A stretch of 64,000 bases of DNA, taken from NCBI RefSeq assembly GCF_020622345.1, contig NZ_JACNMO010000020.1:1-64000 (forward strand). Reading direction: 5' to 3'. The position numbers and the translations under genes were made by a program. This DNA is from Roseobacter weihaiensis (GTDB taxonomy: Bacteria > Pseudomonadota > Alphaproteobacteria > Rhodobacterales > Rhodobacteraceae). The notes below the pieces were generated by a model, which saw only the letters and a program-made list of their open reading frames with translations, made no database searches and was not told the origin of the DNA. This document shows, in pieces, positions 8,731 to 17,815 of this stretch. The stretch's first letter is position 1, and the number at the start of each line of letters is the position of its first letter.

Positions 8731-8921
8731 CAAGAATTCAAAGATGCAGTGATGCGCTCGGCGCATCGCCATATGCCACCTGTACCCCTACAAACGACGC
8801 GCGCATTGGATGACCGAGAACGGCTATCGCGATCTTCTCCATTCGCAAGCCACCTGACAAGAATTCAAAGATGCAGTGATGCGCTCGGCGCATCGCCATA
8901 TGCCACCTGTACCCCTACAAA
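8668..8921. repeat. perfect tandem duplication of 127 bp
   Basis: Bases 8668-8794 and 8795-8921 are identical, head to tail, with no mismatch I can find. The first copy contains the last 63 bp of the DUF2285 gene plus 64 bp of downstream sequence; the second repeats that gene tail without a start. Perfect identity implies a recent slippage or unequal-exchange event. Confidence 0.95.
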
Positions 8922-8995
8922 TTCCCGTTTAGCGCGAGAATATTCATCGATCACCGGTCGCTATCCTGCACCGGCTTTTCGTTGGAGGTGCAGTC

Positions 8996-9725
8996 ATGTC
9001 ACAAAACTGGCGCAGTGAAGCCGACTACGATTACATCAAGGATCTCGACGCATCCGGTCTTGCTTGGGAGTGTCTGAGGCGCAATCCGCGCTATCGGAAT
9101 GCCTTCGCAACCATGTCCGATGCCGAAGCGGCCGACTGGGGGTTGCGATTTCCCGGTCGATCCAGAGCTGCGCGCAACGGACGCGCGCCTCTATTGGAAG
9201 CCCACGGTCGCGCCCGCCGTTTCCGTCCTTGTGTCCGCCATATCCGATGAGCGAATGCCGTCGATCCGACTCGATCGCATCATCCTTCAAGTGCGACGGG
9301 GGCGTAACGGGAGGCATTGGGCCTGTCTGCGGACAGGCTTGGTCTTGGTGTCCGACAACTCGTTCGTCGCTGAAAAACCGCTCGGAATCCTGCTCCCGCT
9401 CGATCCCGATTGGTCCATCCGCATCGACACCGCGCAGCGTCTGAGAACCGTCTGGCGCGGTCGCAAAACGCCTTTTTGGTTCACGGATCAACGCCGACGT
9501 CGCATCGGTCATGCGCTGCGAACGACCGACGCGCAGCAAAGCGGTGCACATCTGCGCGACATCGCCATAGCCTATTTCGGAGCAGGTCGAATTGGCGCAG
9601 AACCCTGGAAAACAAGCGCCTTGAAGGCGCAGGTGGCACGTCTTGCAAGATATGGTCAGGTGCTCGTCAGCGACGGTTATCGTCAGCTGTTGCGCGGAAA
9701 GACAGCAGCCCGGTCGCAAGAATAG
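8996..9725 (+). CDS. fseA: two-frame DUF6499/DUF2285 activator, FseA-like, joined by +1 frameshift
   Basis: Two overlapping frames encode what is normally one regulator. Frame one starts at ATG 8996 (GGAGGTG upstream) and gives the DUF6499 N-terminus, WRSEADYDYIKDLDASGLAW and RNPRYRNAF, stopping at 9250. The +1 frame carries the rest, through DPELRATDARLYW to a DUF2285 C-terminus ending in YGQVLVSDGYRQLLRG at 9725. Homology passes from one frame to the other at 9149-9158. In the Mesorhizobium symbiosis ICE the same two domains are fused by a programmed +1 ribosomal frameshift to make FseA, the activator of rdfS. I therefore read this as a functional two-frame gene, though a simple inactivating indel cannot be excluded. 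Confidence 0.7.
9149..9158 (+). promoter_or_regulatory. candidate +1 ribosomal frameshift site
   Basis: In the upstream frame the codons read TTT CCC GGT CGA; homology continues in the +1 frame as CCG GTC GAT. A tRNA-Pro on CCC slipping forward one base to CCG would give F-P-V-D-P, which matches the expected protein join. CCC followed by G is a plausible +1 slip site. Inference from the frames; not demonstrated. Confidence 0.55.
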
Positions 9726-9748
9726 CTGCTTTCACGGAACCCTGACAT

Positions 9749-9780
9749 GATGTTCGACATCCCATCAAATGACCAGATGT
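9749..9780. promoter_or_regulatory. dyad upstream of the rdfS-like operon
   Basis: GATGT-TCG-ACATC (9749-9761) is a perfect five-base dyad, and GATGT recurs at 9776-9780. It lies between the FseA-like gene and the RdfS-like operon, where the activator would be expected to bind. Weak evidence; the motif is short. Confidence 0.3.
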
Positions 9781-9913
9781 TGTCCGCTTTCGAGGGGTGA
9801 CGATTTTCGCCCGACACCTTCGTCATCCCCCTCATGTCCACTTCTCCGCTTCTCTGGCCATCAGCCGTCCCTCGCATCCCGCGACGGACCCGCGATGACC
9901 AGAGGAGCCCCAA

Positions 9914-10198
9914 ATGCCCGATCCGAATGCCGGCCTGCCGCCGCGCTATCTCAGAACCCCTGAAGCCGCCCGCTTTCTCGGCCTCTCCGGTCGGACGCTG
10001 GAGAAACACCGCACCTACGGCACCGGTCCGAAGTATTCCAAGATCGGCGGCCGTGTCGTTTACGCGGTCGAGGATCTGCAAGCCTGGGTCAGCCGTGGCG
10101 AGAAAAGCTCGACCTCCGACGACACGGGCGACACCGTCCTTCCGGCCAAACGCCATGCAGCAATCTCGCCGGCCTATAGCGGCGAGAAGCGCTCATGA
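9914..10198 (+). CDS. rdfS: AlpA/MerR-like winged-helix protein, RdfS-like excisionase candidate
   Basis: A 94-residue protein with a winged helix-turn-helix of the AlpA/excisionase type: YLRTPEAARFLGLSGRTLEKHR at about residues 16-37, then GGRVVYAVEDLQAWV as the wing and final helix. Proteins of this size and fold act as recombination directionality factors, turning the integrase toward excision. In the Mesorhizobium ICE rdfS heads the operon that contains traF, as here. The stop overlaps the start of the next gene by four bases (ATGA), indicating translational coupling. The symbol rests on fold and gene order. Confidence 0.7.
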   Translation: MPDPNAGLPPRYLRTPEAARFLGLSGRTLEKHRTYGTGPKYSKIGGRVVYAVEDLQAWVSRGEKSSTSDDTGDTVLPAKRHAAISPAYSGEKRS

Positions 10199-10659
10199 GC
10201 ACGCGCACGACCATCGAACTGACGTGGATCGAAGGGCGCATCGAACGCTGGCTGCGCTTCGGCCGGATCGCTCAGGAGACGATTCTGAGCCGATCGGTTC
10301 GCGTCGTCGGTGTCGATCCTGGCAGTATCTTCGCGTTCATCCGCTGGGCCGCGAACGACTATGGCACGGTCGAGAGTCGGATCGATATCTTGCAAGCCAT
10401 CCGCCTCGGCGAGCGCTTTTCGACGGTGCCTTTTGTGACGCCCGGCGGAACGTCTCTCCTGCGGCTTTCCGGCTGGCCAAAGGTAGAAGCAGTGCTGCTC
10501 TGCATCGACCAGATCGAGGCCGAACACATTGCGCCGGAGGACGTCTGTCCGGATCACTGGCGCCACGTCCACAATCGCCTCACCTGCAATCTCGAGCCGC
10601 ACCGCTACACGCCTTTTCGGCATGACGCCTGGCTCAAGAGACGGGCGCTGGCGGCATGA
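10195..10659 (+). CDS. DUF2840 domain protein
   Basis: A 154-residue soluble protein of the DUF2840 family, conserved between the excisionase-like gene and traF in alphaproteobacterial ICEs. Recognisable segments are WIEGRIERWLRFGR near the start and the LRLSGWPKVEAVLLCIDQIE segment near 92-112. The function is unknown. It overlaps its neighbours on both sides by four bases, so the three genes are almost certainly one transcript with coupled translation. Confidence 0.8.
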   Translation: MSTRTTIELTWIEGRIERWLRFGRIAQETILSRSVRVVGVDPGSIFAFIRWAANDYGTVESRIDILQAIRLGERFSTVPFVTPGGTSLLRLSGWPKVEAVLLCIDQIEAEHIAPEDVCPDHWRHVHNRLTCNLEPHRYTPFRHDAWLKRRALAA

Positions 10660-11168
10660 GACGCGCGCGCCCCTCGCTCCTCATCGGCAGCGCCGGTATC
10701 GCCTTGATCGCACTTTCGGCGATCATCCGCGCCAACCCTATCTTGGTCTGGAATGCGTCGGCCAGCGTGCCCATCGGCTTCTACGCCGTGCAGCCGCTCG
10801 ACGCCCCGACGGTCGGCGATCTCGTCGTCTTGGAACCGCCGTCGCCGCTCGGCGACTGGCTCCTGGAGCACGGCTATCTCGGCGCCGACGTTCCTCTCAT
10901 CAAGCATGTCGCCGCGCTTCCCGGACAGCGTGTCTGCCGCATCGGTGTCACCATCAGCATCGACAGCGAGACCGTCGCAACCGCCAAAGAACGTGACCGT
11001 TTCGACCGCCCGCTGCCGGTTTGGCAGGGCTGCCGTCTGCTGACCGACGATCAGATCTTCTTCCTCAATCCTGACACCGAGGCGAGCCTCGACGGACGGT
11101 ATTTCGGGCCGCTGACGCGCGACACAATCCTCGGTCGTGCGGTGCCGATCTGGACGCGGGAGGGCTAA
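10656..11168 (+). CDS. traF: TraF-type S26 signal peptidase
   Basis: A 170-residue membrane-anchored serine peptidase. One hydrophobic segment (about 8-25) is followed by the catalytic serine in SASVPIGFY (Ser37) and the general-base lysine in LIKHVAALPG (Lys83), the Ser/Lys dyad of the S26 family. In IncP-type systems TraF matures and cyclises the TrbC pilin; trbC lies 6.3 kb downstream. It belongs to the rdfS-like operon, overlapping the upstream gene by four bases and followed by the transglycosylase after 4 bp. Confidence 0.85.
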   Translation: MRRARPSLLIGSAGIALIALSAIIRANPILVWNASASVPIGFYAVQPLDAPTVGDLVVLEPPSPLGDWLLEHGYLGADVPLIKHVAALPGQRVCRIGVTISIDSETVATAKERDRFDRPLPVWQGCRLLTDDQIFFLNPDTEASLDGRYFGPLTRDTILGRAVPIWTREG

Positions 11169-11172
11169 CGCG

Positions 11173-11922
11173 ATGGCCTTCCTTCTCCCTTACGGCCGTC
11201 GTCTCATCGCCGCGTCCGCGATCCTGATCGCGCTTTCCGGTTGCGCCAATCCGCCCGCCGCCGACGCACAGGATACGGTCCCGCGCTTCACGGATACCAC
11301 CGCGCCGACCTCCGAAATCGACGCATATATCGCAGAAGCTGCCCAACGCTTCCGCATCCCCGAGCGTTGGATACGCGCTGTCATGCAGGCTGAAAGCGCG
11401 GGCAATGCGCGCGCCGTCAGCAGCGCCGGAGCGATGGGTCTTATGCAGATCATGCCAGGCACGTGGGCCGAGCTTCGTGCAGCCCATGGCTTCGGCTCGG
11501 ACCCATTCGATCGCCGCGAGAACATCCTCGCGGGTGCCGCTTATCTGCGCCAGATGCACGACCAGTTCGGCGCGCCGGGGTTTTTGGCTGCCTACAATGC
11601 TGGCCCCGGACGGTATGCCGAGCACCTGCGGACCGGGCGCATGTTGCCGCGTGAAACGCGCCGCTACGTTGCAGTCCTTTCGCAGGAGCTTGGCTTTTCG
11701 GATGCAGCGCCGTTGCAGCTGGCGCGCACCGTTTCTGCAGGTCGGTGGCAAGCTGCGCCGCTCTTCGCACCCGTCACAGCTTCTCGTGAACCACAACGCG
11801 GAGCCGAACCAGACCGCACATCGGTCGATGTTCAGACCGCAGAAAACCCGACCCAGCCGAATTCACAGAACCACCAACCGAACCCGCTTTTCGTCTCCAG
11901 AACCGGGGAGCCTGAGCGATGA
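11173..11922 (+). CDS. conjugal-transfer lytic transglycosylase lipoprotein
   Basis: A 249-residue SLT-family muramidase with a lipoprotein signal (LSGC lipobox, Cys24). The catalytic glutamate is in MQAESAGN (Glu74), followed by SSAGAMGLMQIMPGTW, the classic SLT motif. It would open the peptidoglycan for assembly of the mating channel. The last 60 residues are a Pro/Asn/Gln-rich disordered tail. The ATG at 11173 is preferred over 11137 because it begins the signal peptide and follows the TraF stop by 4 bp. Confidence 0.85.
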   Translation: MAFLLPYGRRLIAASAILIALSGCANPPAADAQDTVPRFTDTTAPTSEIDAYIAEAAQRFRIPERWIRAVMQAESAGNARAVSSAGAMGLMQIMPGTWAELRAAHGFGSDPFDRRENILAGAAYLRQMHDQFGAPGFLAAYNAGPGRYAEHLRTGRMLPRETRRYVAVLSQELGFSDAAPLQLARTVSAGRWQAAPLFAPVTASREPQRGAEPDRTSVDVQTAENPTQPNSQNHQPNPLFVSRTGEPER

Positions 11923-12169
11923 TCGCACCGATCTGGCTCCGCCCCGTTCCGTCGTGCTGGTTCGTATGGAATGCGGCAGATGGAGGATTGCAGCCCAAAT
12001 CAACGACGGGAGGGCAAGATAAAAGGCCGGACGCGCGGGGGCGCTACGGCGTTGTTGTTGTTGGGGTTTTTGCGTGCTGCACACTTGACTACAGTGCTGC
12101 ATTCACAGCTATCCCTCTGATTCTACTTAGCTTTCACCGTGCCATGCCTGACTTTGGGGACACACGAAC
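11923..12169. other. 247-bp gap before the relaxase, possible oriT or promoter region
   Basis: No convincing gene; an 84-residue open frame here lacks motifs. It contains TTGACT at about 12086 and two direct GTGCTGCA repeats around it, in text less GC-rich than the flanks. Because the relaxase starts at 12170, this is a reasonable place for its promoter or for the origin of transfer, but no nick-site motif is certain. Confidence 0.35.
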
Positions 12170-13924
12170 ATGAGCCAGCGCGATAAAGACATCCGCATCA
12201 AACCGGGACGCATCCGTGACAAAGGCCCCTCGGCCAAACGGGCGAAAAGCTTAGTCGGACAGGTCATGCGCGCCGCGAAGAAGGCGGGGCATACCGGCAA
12301 TCATTTCAGGACGAGCGGCAGTCGCGCTGGTCGGTCGACGTTTGGACGTGGACGCTTCGTGCGAGTCTCAAGAGGCCTCGCGCGAACGCAGCGCCGGGTT
12401 GTCGTGAATGCGCGTGTCGTCCGGCATCGTGGTCAGAAGTTTCGGTCGGCGCCCCTCGCCAAGCATCTCGACTATCTGAAACGCGAGGGCGTCGCCAAGG
12501 ACGGTCGGGATGCGGCGATGTTCGACAAGGAGCACGACCAGGCCGACGACCGCGCCTTCGCCACCGGCACCGAAGACGACCGGCATCATTTCCGCTTCAT
12601 CGTCTCGCCGGAAGACGCCGGACAGATGGAAGATTTACGCGCCTTCACCCGCGATCTCATGGCCCAAGCAGAGCGCGATCTCGGCACCGAGATCGACTGG
12701 GTCGCCGTCAATCATTGGAACACCGACAACCCGCATGTCCATGTGCTGGTGCGCGGCAAAGGCGATGACGGGAAAGATCTTGTCATCTCGCGTGACTACA
12801 TCAGCCGCGGGTTGCGTGGACGGGCCGAAGAACTCGTCGAGCTCGAACTCGGACCACGAACCGAGAAGGAGATCGCCGCCGGCCTCGATGCGGAGGTGAA
12901 AGCCGAGCGTTGGACCGGCCTGGATCGCGCGCTGCGGTCTTACGCCGATGACACTCTCGGCGTCGCCGACTTGCGGCTCGGCGCACCCGATCTCGACAAC
13001 AAAGACCTCAAGCGCCGGATGATCGGGCGCGCGCAAATGCTGGAACGGTTTGGGCTCGCCGAAAAACTCGCGCCCTCGGTCTGGCAGCTCAAGCCGGGCA
13101 TGGAAGACACGCTGCGCGAGATGGCCGTGCGCGGCGACATCATCAAGACGATGCATCGGGCGATGGGCAGCCAAGCGCGGACACCATCCGACTTCGCCAT
13201 CGAGGGTCAGCCGGACAATCCCGTCCTCGGCAAGCTGGTCGATCGCGGCTTGCACAACGAACTCTCGGGCGAAGCCTATGCGATCATCGACGGTGTCGAT
13301 GGCCGTTTCCATCACCTGCGCTTCCGCGATCTCGATCTGACTGGCGACACGCCCGTCGGCGGGATCGTCGAGACGCGGAGCTGGGCCGGGAAAGATAGTG
13401 GGGCGCGACGCCTTGCGCTGGTCGGGCGGTCGGATGTGGCGCTCGAGAAACAAGTCGATGCCGATGGTGCGACCTGGGTCGATCGGCTGGCGCTCGCCAA
13501 GACCCGCGCGCCACTCGCGCAGCGCGGGTTCGGCGCCGAGGTCCGCGACGCTTTGGAGAAGCGGGCCGAACATCTGGTCGGACAGGGTTTTGCGACGCGG
13601 CAAGGTCAGCGCGTCACCTTCAACCGCGATCTCCTGAAAACACTGCGCCAGCGCGATCTTGACAGAGCAGCGAGCAAGATCGCCGACGACACCGGCCTGC
13701 CATTCCGAACGTCCGGTGACGGCGAGACCGTAGCGGGGACCTATCGCCAGCGCCTCGATCTCGCCTCCGGCCGCTTCGCCATGATTGACGACGGGATGGG
13801 CTTCGAGCTTGTGCCCTGGAAACCGCAGCTCGAAAAGCATCTCGGCCAGACCGTCTCGGGCACCGTCACGGCCGGTGGCGGCATCGACTGGTCGCTCGGT
13901 CGCAAGCGTGGCCTGTCGATCTGA
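12170..13924 (+). CDS. rlxS: RlxS-type MOBP relaxase (DUF3363)
   Basis: A 584-residue VirD2/TraI-like relaxase. The likely nicking tyrosine is in HLDYLKREG (Tyr102), and the metal-binding motif is NHWNTDNPHVHVLV (His182, His189, His191). The long C-terminal DUF3363 region is typical of RlxS proteins of alphaproteobacterial ICEs. It would nick oriT, stay bound to the 5' end and pilot the strand through the Trb channel with the TraG coupling protein, whose gene starts 13 bp downstream. The N-terminus is very basic (many Arg/Lys in residues 1-95), fitting DNA contact. Confidence 0.9.
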   Translation: MSQRDKDIRIKPGRIRDKGPSAKRAKSLVGQVMRAAKKAGHTGNHFRTSGSRAGRSTFGRGRFVRVSRGLARTQRRVVVNARVVRHRGQKFRSAPLAKHLDYLKREGVAKDGRDAAMFDKEHDQADDRAFATGTEDDRHHFRFIVSPEDAGQMEDLRAFTRDLMAQAERDLGTEIDWVAVNHWNTDNPHVHVLVRGKGDDGKDLVISRDYISRGLRGRAEELVELELGPRTEKEIAAGLDAEVKAERWTGLDRALRSYADDTLGVADLRLGAPDLDNKDLKRRMIGRAQMLERFGLAEKLAPSVWQLKPGMEDTLREMAVRGDIIKTMHRAMGSQARTPSDFAIEGQPDNPVLGKLVDRGLHNELSGEAYAIIDGVDGRFHHLRFRDLDLTGDTPVGGIVETRSWAGKDSGARRLALVGRSDVALEKQVDADGATWVDRLALAKTRAPLAQRGFGAEVRDALEKRAEHLVGQGFATRQGQRVTFNRDLLKTLRQRDLDRAASKIADDTGLPFRTSGDGETVAGTYRQRLDLASGRFAMIDDGMGFELVPWKPQLEKHLGQTVSGTVTAGGGIDWSLGRKRGLSI

Positions 13925-13937
13925 CCCGGAGACCCCT

Positions 13938-15932
13938 ATGACCTCGAAGAAACACGCATCACCGGCCACCGCCATCCTCTGGGGCCAGATCCTCATCGTC
14001 TCGACGGTCGCGCTGCTGTTCGTCTGGGCCGCAACGCAATGGGTCGCGTTCCGGCTCGGCTTTCAGTCCGAATTGGGCGAGCCGATGATGACGATCCTCA
14101 GTCTGCCCATCTACGCGCCGTGGAATGTTTTCGTCTGGTGGTATTGGTACGACGCCTACGCGCCGCGCGTCTTCATGGAAGGCGCGATCGTCGCGGGCGC
14201 TGGCGGCATCGCCGCGGTCGGTGTCGCGATCTTTCTCTCCGTCCTGCGGGCTCGCGAAGCGAGCAACGTCACCACCTACGGCTCCGCCCGGTGGGGCACT
14301 GAGAAGGATATGCGCTCGGCCGGCTTGTTCGTCGATGATGGTGTCGTGCTCGGGCGCTACCAATCCCGCTATCTTAGACATGACGGCCCTGAACACGTGC
14401 TCTGCTTCGCGCCGACGCGCTCGGGCAAGGGTGTCGGTCTGGTTGTGCCGTCACTTCTAACTTGGCCGGGGTCGGCGATCGTCCACGACATCAAAGGCGA
14501 GAACTGGCAGCTCACGGCCAGCTACCGCGCGCGGTTCAGCCGCGTGCTTCTCTTCGATCCAACCGATCCGAAGTCAGCGGCCTACAATCCGCTGCTCGAA
14601 GTGCGACGCGGTGACAGCGAAGTACGCGATGTCCAGAACGTCGCCGATATCCTCGTCGATCCCGAAGGTCTGCTCGAACGGCGGAACCATTGGGAAAAGA
14701 CGAGCCACTCGTTGCTCGTGGGCGCGATCCTGCACGTTCTCTACGCCGAAGCCGACAAAACGCTGGCGGGCGTCGCGGCGTTTCTGTCCGATCCAAAGCG
14801 GCCGATCGAGTCGACCCTAGCCGCCATGATGCGGACGCCGCATCTCGGAGATCACCCGCATCCTGTCGTCGCGCAGGCCGCGCGCGAACTCCTAAACAAA
14901 TCCGAGAACGAACGATCAGGCGTCCTCTCGACGGCGATGAGTTTTCTCGGGCTCTATCGCGATCCGGTCGTGGCCAAAGTCACGCGCCGCTGCGACTGGC
15001 GGATCGACGATCTCGTGACCGGCGACAGGCCGGTGACGCTCTATCTCGTTGTGCCGCCATCGGACATCTCACGGACGAAGCCGCTGATCCGGCTCGTGCT
15101 CAACCAGATCGGTCGACGACTGACGGAAGACCTGCATGCTAAGCGCTCCCACCGCATGCTGCTCATGCTGGACGAGTTTCCTGCGCTCGGGCGGCTTGAC
15201 TTCTTCGAAAGCCAGCTCGCCTTCATGGCGGGCTATGGAATCAAGGCCTTCCTCATCGCCCAGTCGCTCAATCAAATCGAGAAGGCCTACGGTCAGAATA
15301 ATGCGATCCTCGATAATTGCCATGTGCGCGTCGCCTTCGCGACCAATGACGAGCGAACCGCGAAGCGCGTGTCCGATGCGCTCGGCACAGCGACCGAGAT
15401 GCGCGCGATGAAGAACTATGCCGGACATCGGCTGTCCCCCTGGCTTGGGCATCTGATGGTCTCGCGCCAAGAAACGGCGCGGCCGCTGCTCACCCCCGGC
15501 GAAATGATGCAACTGCCGCCGACCGAAGAGATCGTGCTGGTCTCAGGTTCGCCGCCGGTGCGCGCGGAGAAGGCGCGCTACTATGCTGACCCGCAGTTCA
15601 AGGCACGGATTGGCCCTCCGCCGGATCGCAATGCCCAAACTAAGGGAGTCCGCACTTCGTCAGACGATTGGAGCGACCGCGAACCGATTGTCGCGCCGCC
15701 ACCGAAGAAACGGAAGGGAGCGAGCGAGGATGTCGATGGCGGCATCCGTCGGCAGCCCGACCTTCCGGATCATGAAGACATCGCCCGAGAACCGACCCCA
15801 GCCCGCAGCGAGTTCGCCGATCTCGATGACGAACCGGAGGATGACGCGCAGCGCGCCAAGGCCATGCGTGACCGGTTCGGCACGGTGGCACGTCAGGCCT
15901 CGCTTGATCCCGATGACGGGATCGAGCTCTAG
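13938..15932 (+). CDS. traG: TraG/VirD4-type conjugal coupling ATPase
   Basis: A 664-residue type IV coupling protein. Hydrophobic segments lie at about 14-35 and 75-100, then the P-loop CFAPTRSGKGVGLVVPS near residue 156 and Walker B LLMLDEFPALGRL near 410. The acidic C-terminal tail of about 110 residues may bind substrates. It docks the relaxosome on the Trb channel. The ATG at 13938 is chosen because it begins the natural N-terminus; a longer frame from 13785 overlaps the relaxase gene. A ribbon-helix-helix gene follows after 3 bp. Confidence 0.93.
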   Translation: MTSKKHASPATAILWGQILIVSTVALLFVWAATQWVAFRLGFQSELGEPMMTILSLPIYAPWNVFVWWYWYDAYAPRVFMEGAIVAGAGGIAAVGVAIFLSVLRAREASNVTTYGSARWGTEKDMRSAGLFVDDGVVLGRYQSRYLRHDGPEHVLCFAPTRSGKGVGLVVPSLLTWPGSAIVHDIKGENWQLTASYRARFSRVLLFDPTDPKSAAYNPLLEVRRGDSEVRDVQNVADILVDPEGLLERRNHWEKTSHSLLVGAILHVLYAEADKTLAGVAAFLSDPKRPIESTLAAMMRTPHLGDHPHPVVAQAARELLNKSENERSGVLSTAMSFLGLYRDPVVAKVTRRCDWRIDDLVTGDRPVTLYLVVPPSDISRTKPLIRLVLNQIGRRLTEDLHAKRSHRMLLMLDEFPALGRLDFFESQLAFMAGYGIKAFLIAQSLNQIEKAYGQNNAILDNCHVRVAFATNDERTAKRVSDALGTATEMRAMKNYAGHRLSPWLGHLMVSRQETARPLLTPGEMMQLPPTEEIVLVSGSPPVRAEKARYYADPQFKARIGPPPDRNAQTKGVRTSSDDWSDREPIVAPPPKKRKGASEDVDGGIRRQPDLPDHEDIAREPTPARSEFADLDDEPEDDAQRAKAMRDRFGTVARQASLDPDDGIEL

Positions 15933-15935
15933 GAC

Positions 15936-16364
15936 ATGGCCGTGAAGAAGGAGCGCCTGAATGTGTATTTTGATCCGGCTTTGTCTGGTGAGTTGGGGGC
16001 GTTGGCCGCTCGCCGGAAGGTTTCGAAGTCGCAGATCGTGGAGGCGGCGCTCGCGGCTTTTCTTTCGCCTGATGGAGCTGATCAGCGGGAGGCCGCCATC
16101 GTGCGGCGTCTGGATCGACTTACCCGCGCGGTCGAGCGATTGGAGCGGGATGTGTCGATCGGCAACGAGGCGATGGCGCTCTTCGTGAAGTTCTGGCTGA
16201 CGACCACGCCGCCACTGCCCGACGAATTGCGCGAGGCCGCTCAGGCGTCAGGCAAGGAGCGCTATGACGGGTTCGTTGAGGCACTTGGGCGGCGACTCGC
16301 AAAAGGCAAAACGCTTACCAAAGAAGTCTCGGAGGACATCCCAGACAGAAAATCGAGTGTCTGA
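15936..16364 (+). CDS. ribbon-helix-helix (CopG-type) protein
   Basis: A 142-residue protein with an N-terminal ribbon-helix-helix DNA-binding motif (RLNVYFDPALSGELGALAAR, then KVSKSQIVEAALAAFL at about residues 29-44) and a helical C-terminus. Such CopG-like proteins sit between traG and trbB in many alphaproteobacterial conjugative elements. They may repress the trb operon or serve as relaxosome accessory factors; neither role is shown here. The start is 3 bp after traG, so it is probably cotranscribed with it. Confidence 0.8.
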   Translation: MAVKKERLNVYFDPALSGELGALAARRKVSKSQIVEAALAAFLSPDGADQREAAIVRRLDRLTRAVERLERDVSIGNEAMALFVKFWLTTTPPLPDELREAAQASGKERYDGFVEALGRRLAKGKTLTKEVSEDIPDRKSSV

Positions 16365-16499
16365 CGCCATCGCGACTTCGTGCAAAATGCGCTTGTCCCT
16401 GCCTCTCTACGCCACCGCACTACTACGCCGTCAAACCTGTTGCGAATGATCCTCTAGCGGTCTTCTTGATCGACCCCGTAACCAGATGCGGGGCCGCGA

Positions 16500-17483
16500 A
16501 TGACCGTCCACACTCTCAAATCAGCAGCGATCGAGCGCGGTTCCCGCATGCTCCGCACGGCGCTCGGGCACGATATCGCGGCGTGGCTCGACGAAGACGC
16601 CGTCGTCGAGGTCATGCTCAATCCGTGCGGTCGCATATGGCTCGATCGGCTCGGCCAAGGCCTCTGCGATACGGGCGCGACGCTTACCGCCGACGATGGC
16701 GAGCGGATCGTCCGCCTCGTCGCCCACCATGTCGGCGCCGAAGTCCATGCGGACGCACCGCGCGTCTCCGCCGAGCTTCCCGGGACGGGTGAGCGGTTCG
16801 AAGGACTTCTTCCGCCCGTCGTCGCGGCCCCAACCTTCGCGATCCGCAAACCCGCCGTCGCCGTCTTCACGCTCGACGATTACGTCGGCGCCGAGATCAT
16901 GGATGCCGCCGCAGCTGACGCACTCCGCGAGGCCGTTGCGTCCCGCGCCAACATTCTCGTCGTCGGCGGCACCTCGACCGGCAAGACAACGCTCACAAAC
17001 GCGCTGCTCGCCGAAGTCGCCAAGACAACAGATCGCGTGGTCCTCATCGAAGACACGCGCGAGCTTCAATGCACGACGCCCAATCTGGTCGCACTACGCA
17101 CGAAGGATGGCGTCGCGACGCTCTCCGATCTTGTCCGCTCGTCGCTCCGCCTGCGTCCCGATCGCATTCCCATCGGCGAGGTGCGCGGGCCTGAGGCGCT
17201 CGATCTCCTCAAAGCCTGGGGCACCGGCCATCCCGGCGGCATCGGAACCATCCATGCCGGTTCGGCCATTGGCGCGCTGCGCCGACTCGAACAGCTGATC
17301 CAGGAAGCCGTCGTCACCGTCCCGCGGGCGCTCATCGCGGAGACCATCGACGTGCTCGCGGTCCTCAAGGGCCGCGGCAGCGATCGCCGCCTCGCGGACC
17401 TCGCGCGCGTAACGGGCCTCACCGACCAGGGCGACTACGCGCTCCAATCCCTTCTCACCAACCCGAAAGGAACCGCTACATGA
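16500..17483 (+). CDS. trbB: TrbB, VirB11-type secretion ATPase
   Basis: A 327-residue hexameric traffic ATPase. The P-loop GGTSTGKT is at residues 156-163, the Asp box/Walker B region is IEDTRELQ near 183, and the His box GTGHPGG with downstream IGTIHAGS is near 240-255. It powers pilus and channel assembly from the cytoplasm. It starts the trb operon, 135 bp after the ribbon-helix-helix gene, and overlaps trbC by four bases. Confidence 0.94.
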   Translation: MTVHTLKSAAIERGSRMLRTALGHDIAAWLDEDAVVEVMLNPCGRIWLDRLGQGLCDTGATLTADDGERIVRLVAHHVGAEVHADAPRVSAELPGTGERFEGLLPPVVAAPTFAIRKPAVAVFTLDDYVGAEIMDAAAADALREAVASRANILVVGGTSTGKTTLTNALLAEVAKTTDRVVLIEDTRELQCTTPNLVALRTKDGVATLSDLVRSSLRLRPDRIPIGEVRGPEALDLLKAWGTGHPGGIGTIHAGSAIGALRRLEQLIQEAVVTVPRALIAETIDVLAVLKGRGSDRRLADLARVTGLTDQGDYALQSLLTNPKGTAT

Positions 17484-17815
17484 CCACCCGACTCAATCTC
17501 CTCTATCCCCGCTGGCCTATCTATGTCAGCGCAGCCGCGATCGGCTTCCTGCTCGCCGCTGGTCAGGCGCAGGCCGCAGGGTCCGGCATGCCTTGGGAAG
17601 CCCCGCTTCAGGCGATCCTCGAATCCATCGAAGGCCCAGTCGCCAAGATCGTCGCGGTCATGATCATCATCATCACCGGCCTGACGCTCGCGTTCGGGGA
17701 CACGTCGGGCGGCGCGCGTCGGCTCGTCCAGATAGTCTTCGGCCTCTCGATCGCCTTCGCAGCGTCGAGCTTCTTCCTGTCTTTCTTCTCCTTCGGTGGC
17801 GGCGTCCTCGTATGA
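17480..17815 (+). CDS. trbC: TrbC pilin
   Basis: A 111-residue prepilin with a cleavable signal peptide (about 1-32, ending in AQAAG) and two hydrophobic helices (about 52-72 and 83-107) separated by a short loop. This is the TrbC/VirB2 layout. TraF encoded at 10656 is the predicted processing peptidase. It overlaps trbB and trbD by four bases each. Confidence 0.9.
   Translation: MTTRLNLLYPRWPIYVSAAAIGFLLAAGQAQAAGSGMPWEAPLQAILESIEGPVAKIVAVMIIIITGLTLAFGDTSGGARRLVQIVFGLSIAFAASSFFLSFFSFGGGVLV

Noticed and set aside
11919-12173. 84-codon plus-strand frame between transglycosylase and relaxase
   Set aside because: No ribosome binding site, no family likeness, and it covers the probable promoter/oriT gap.
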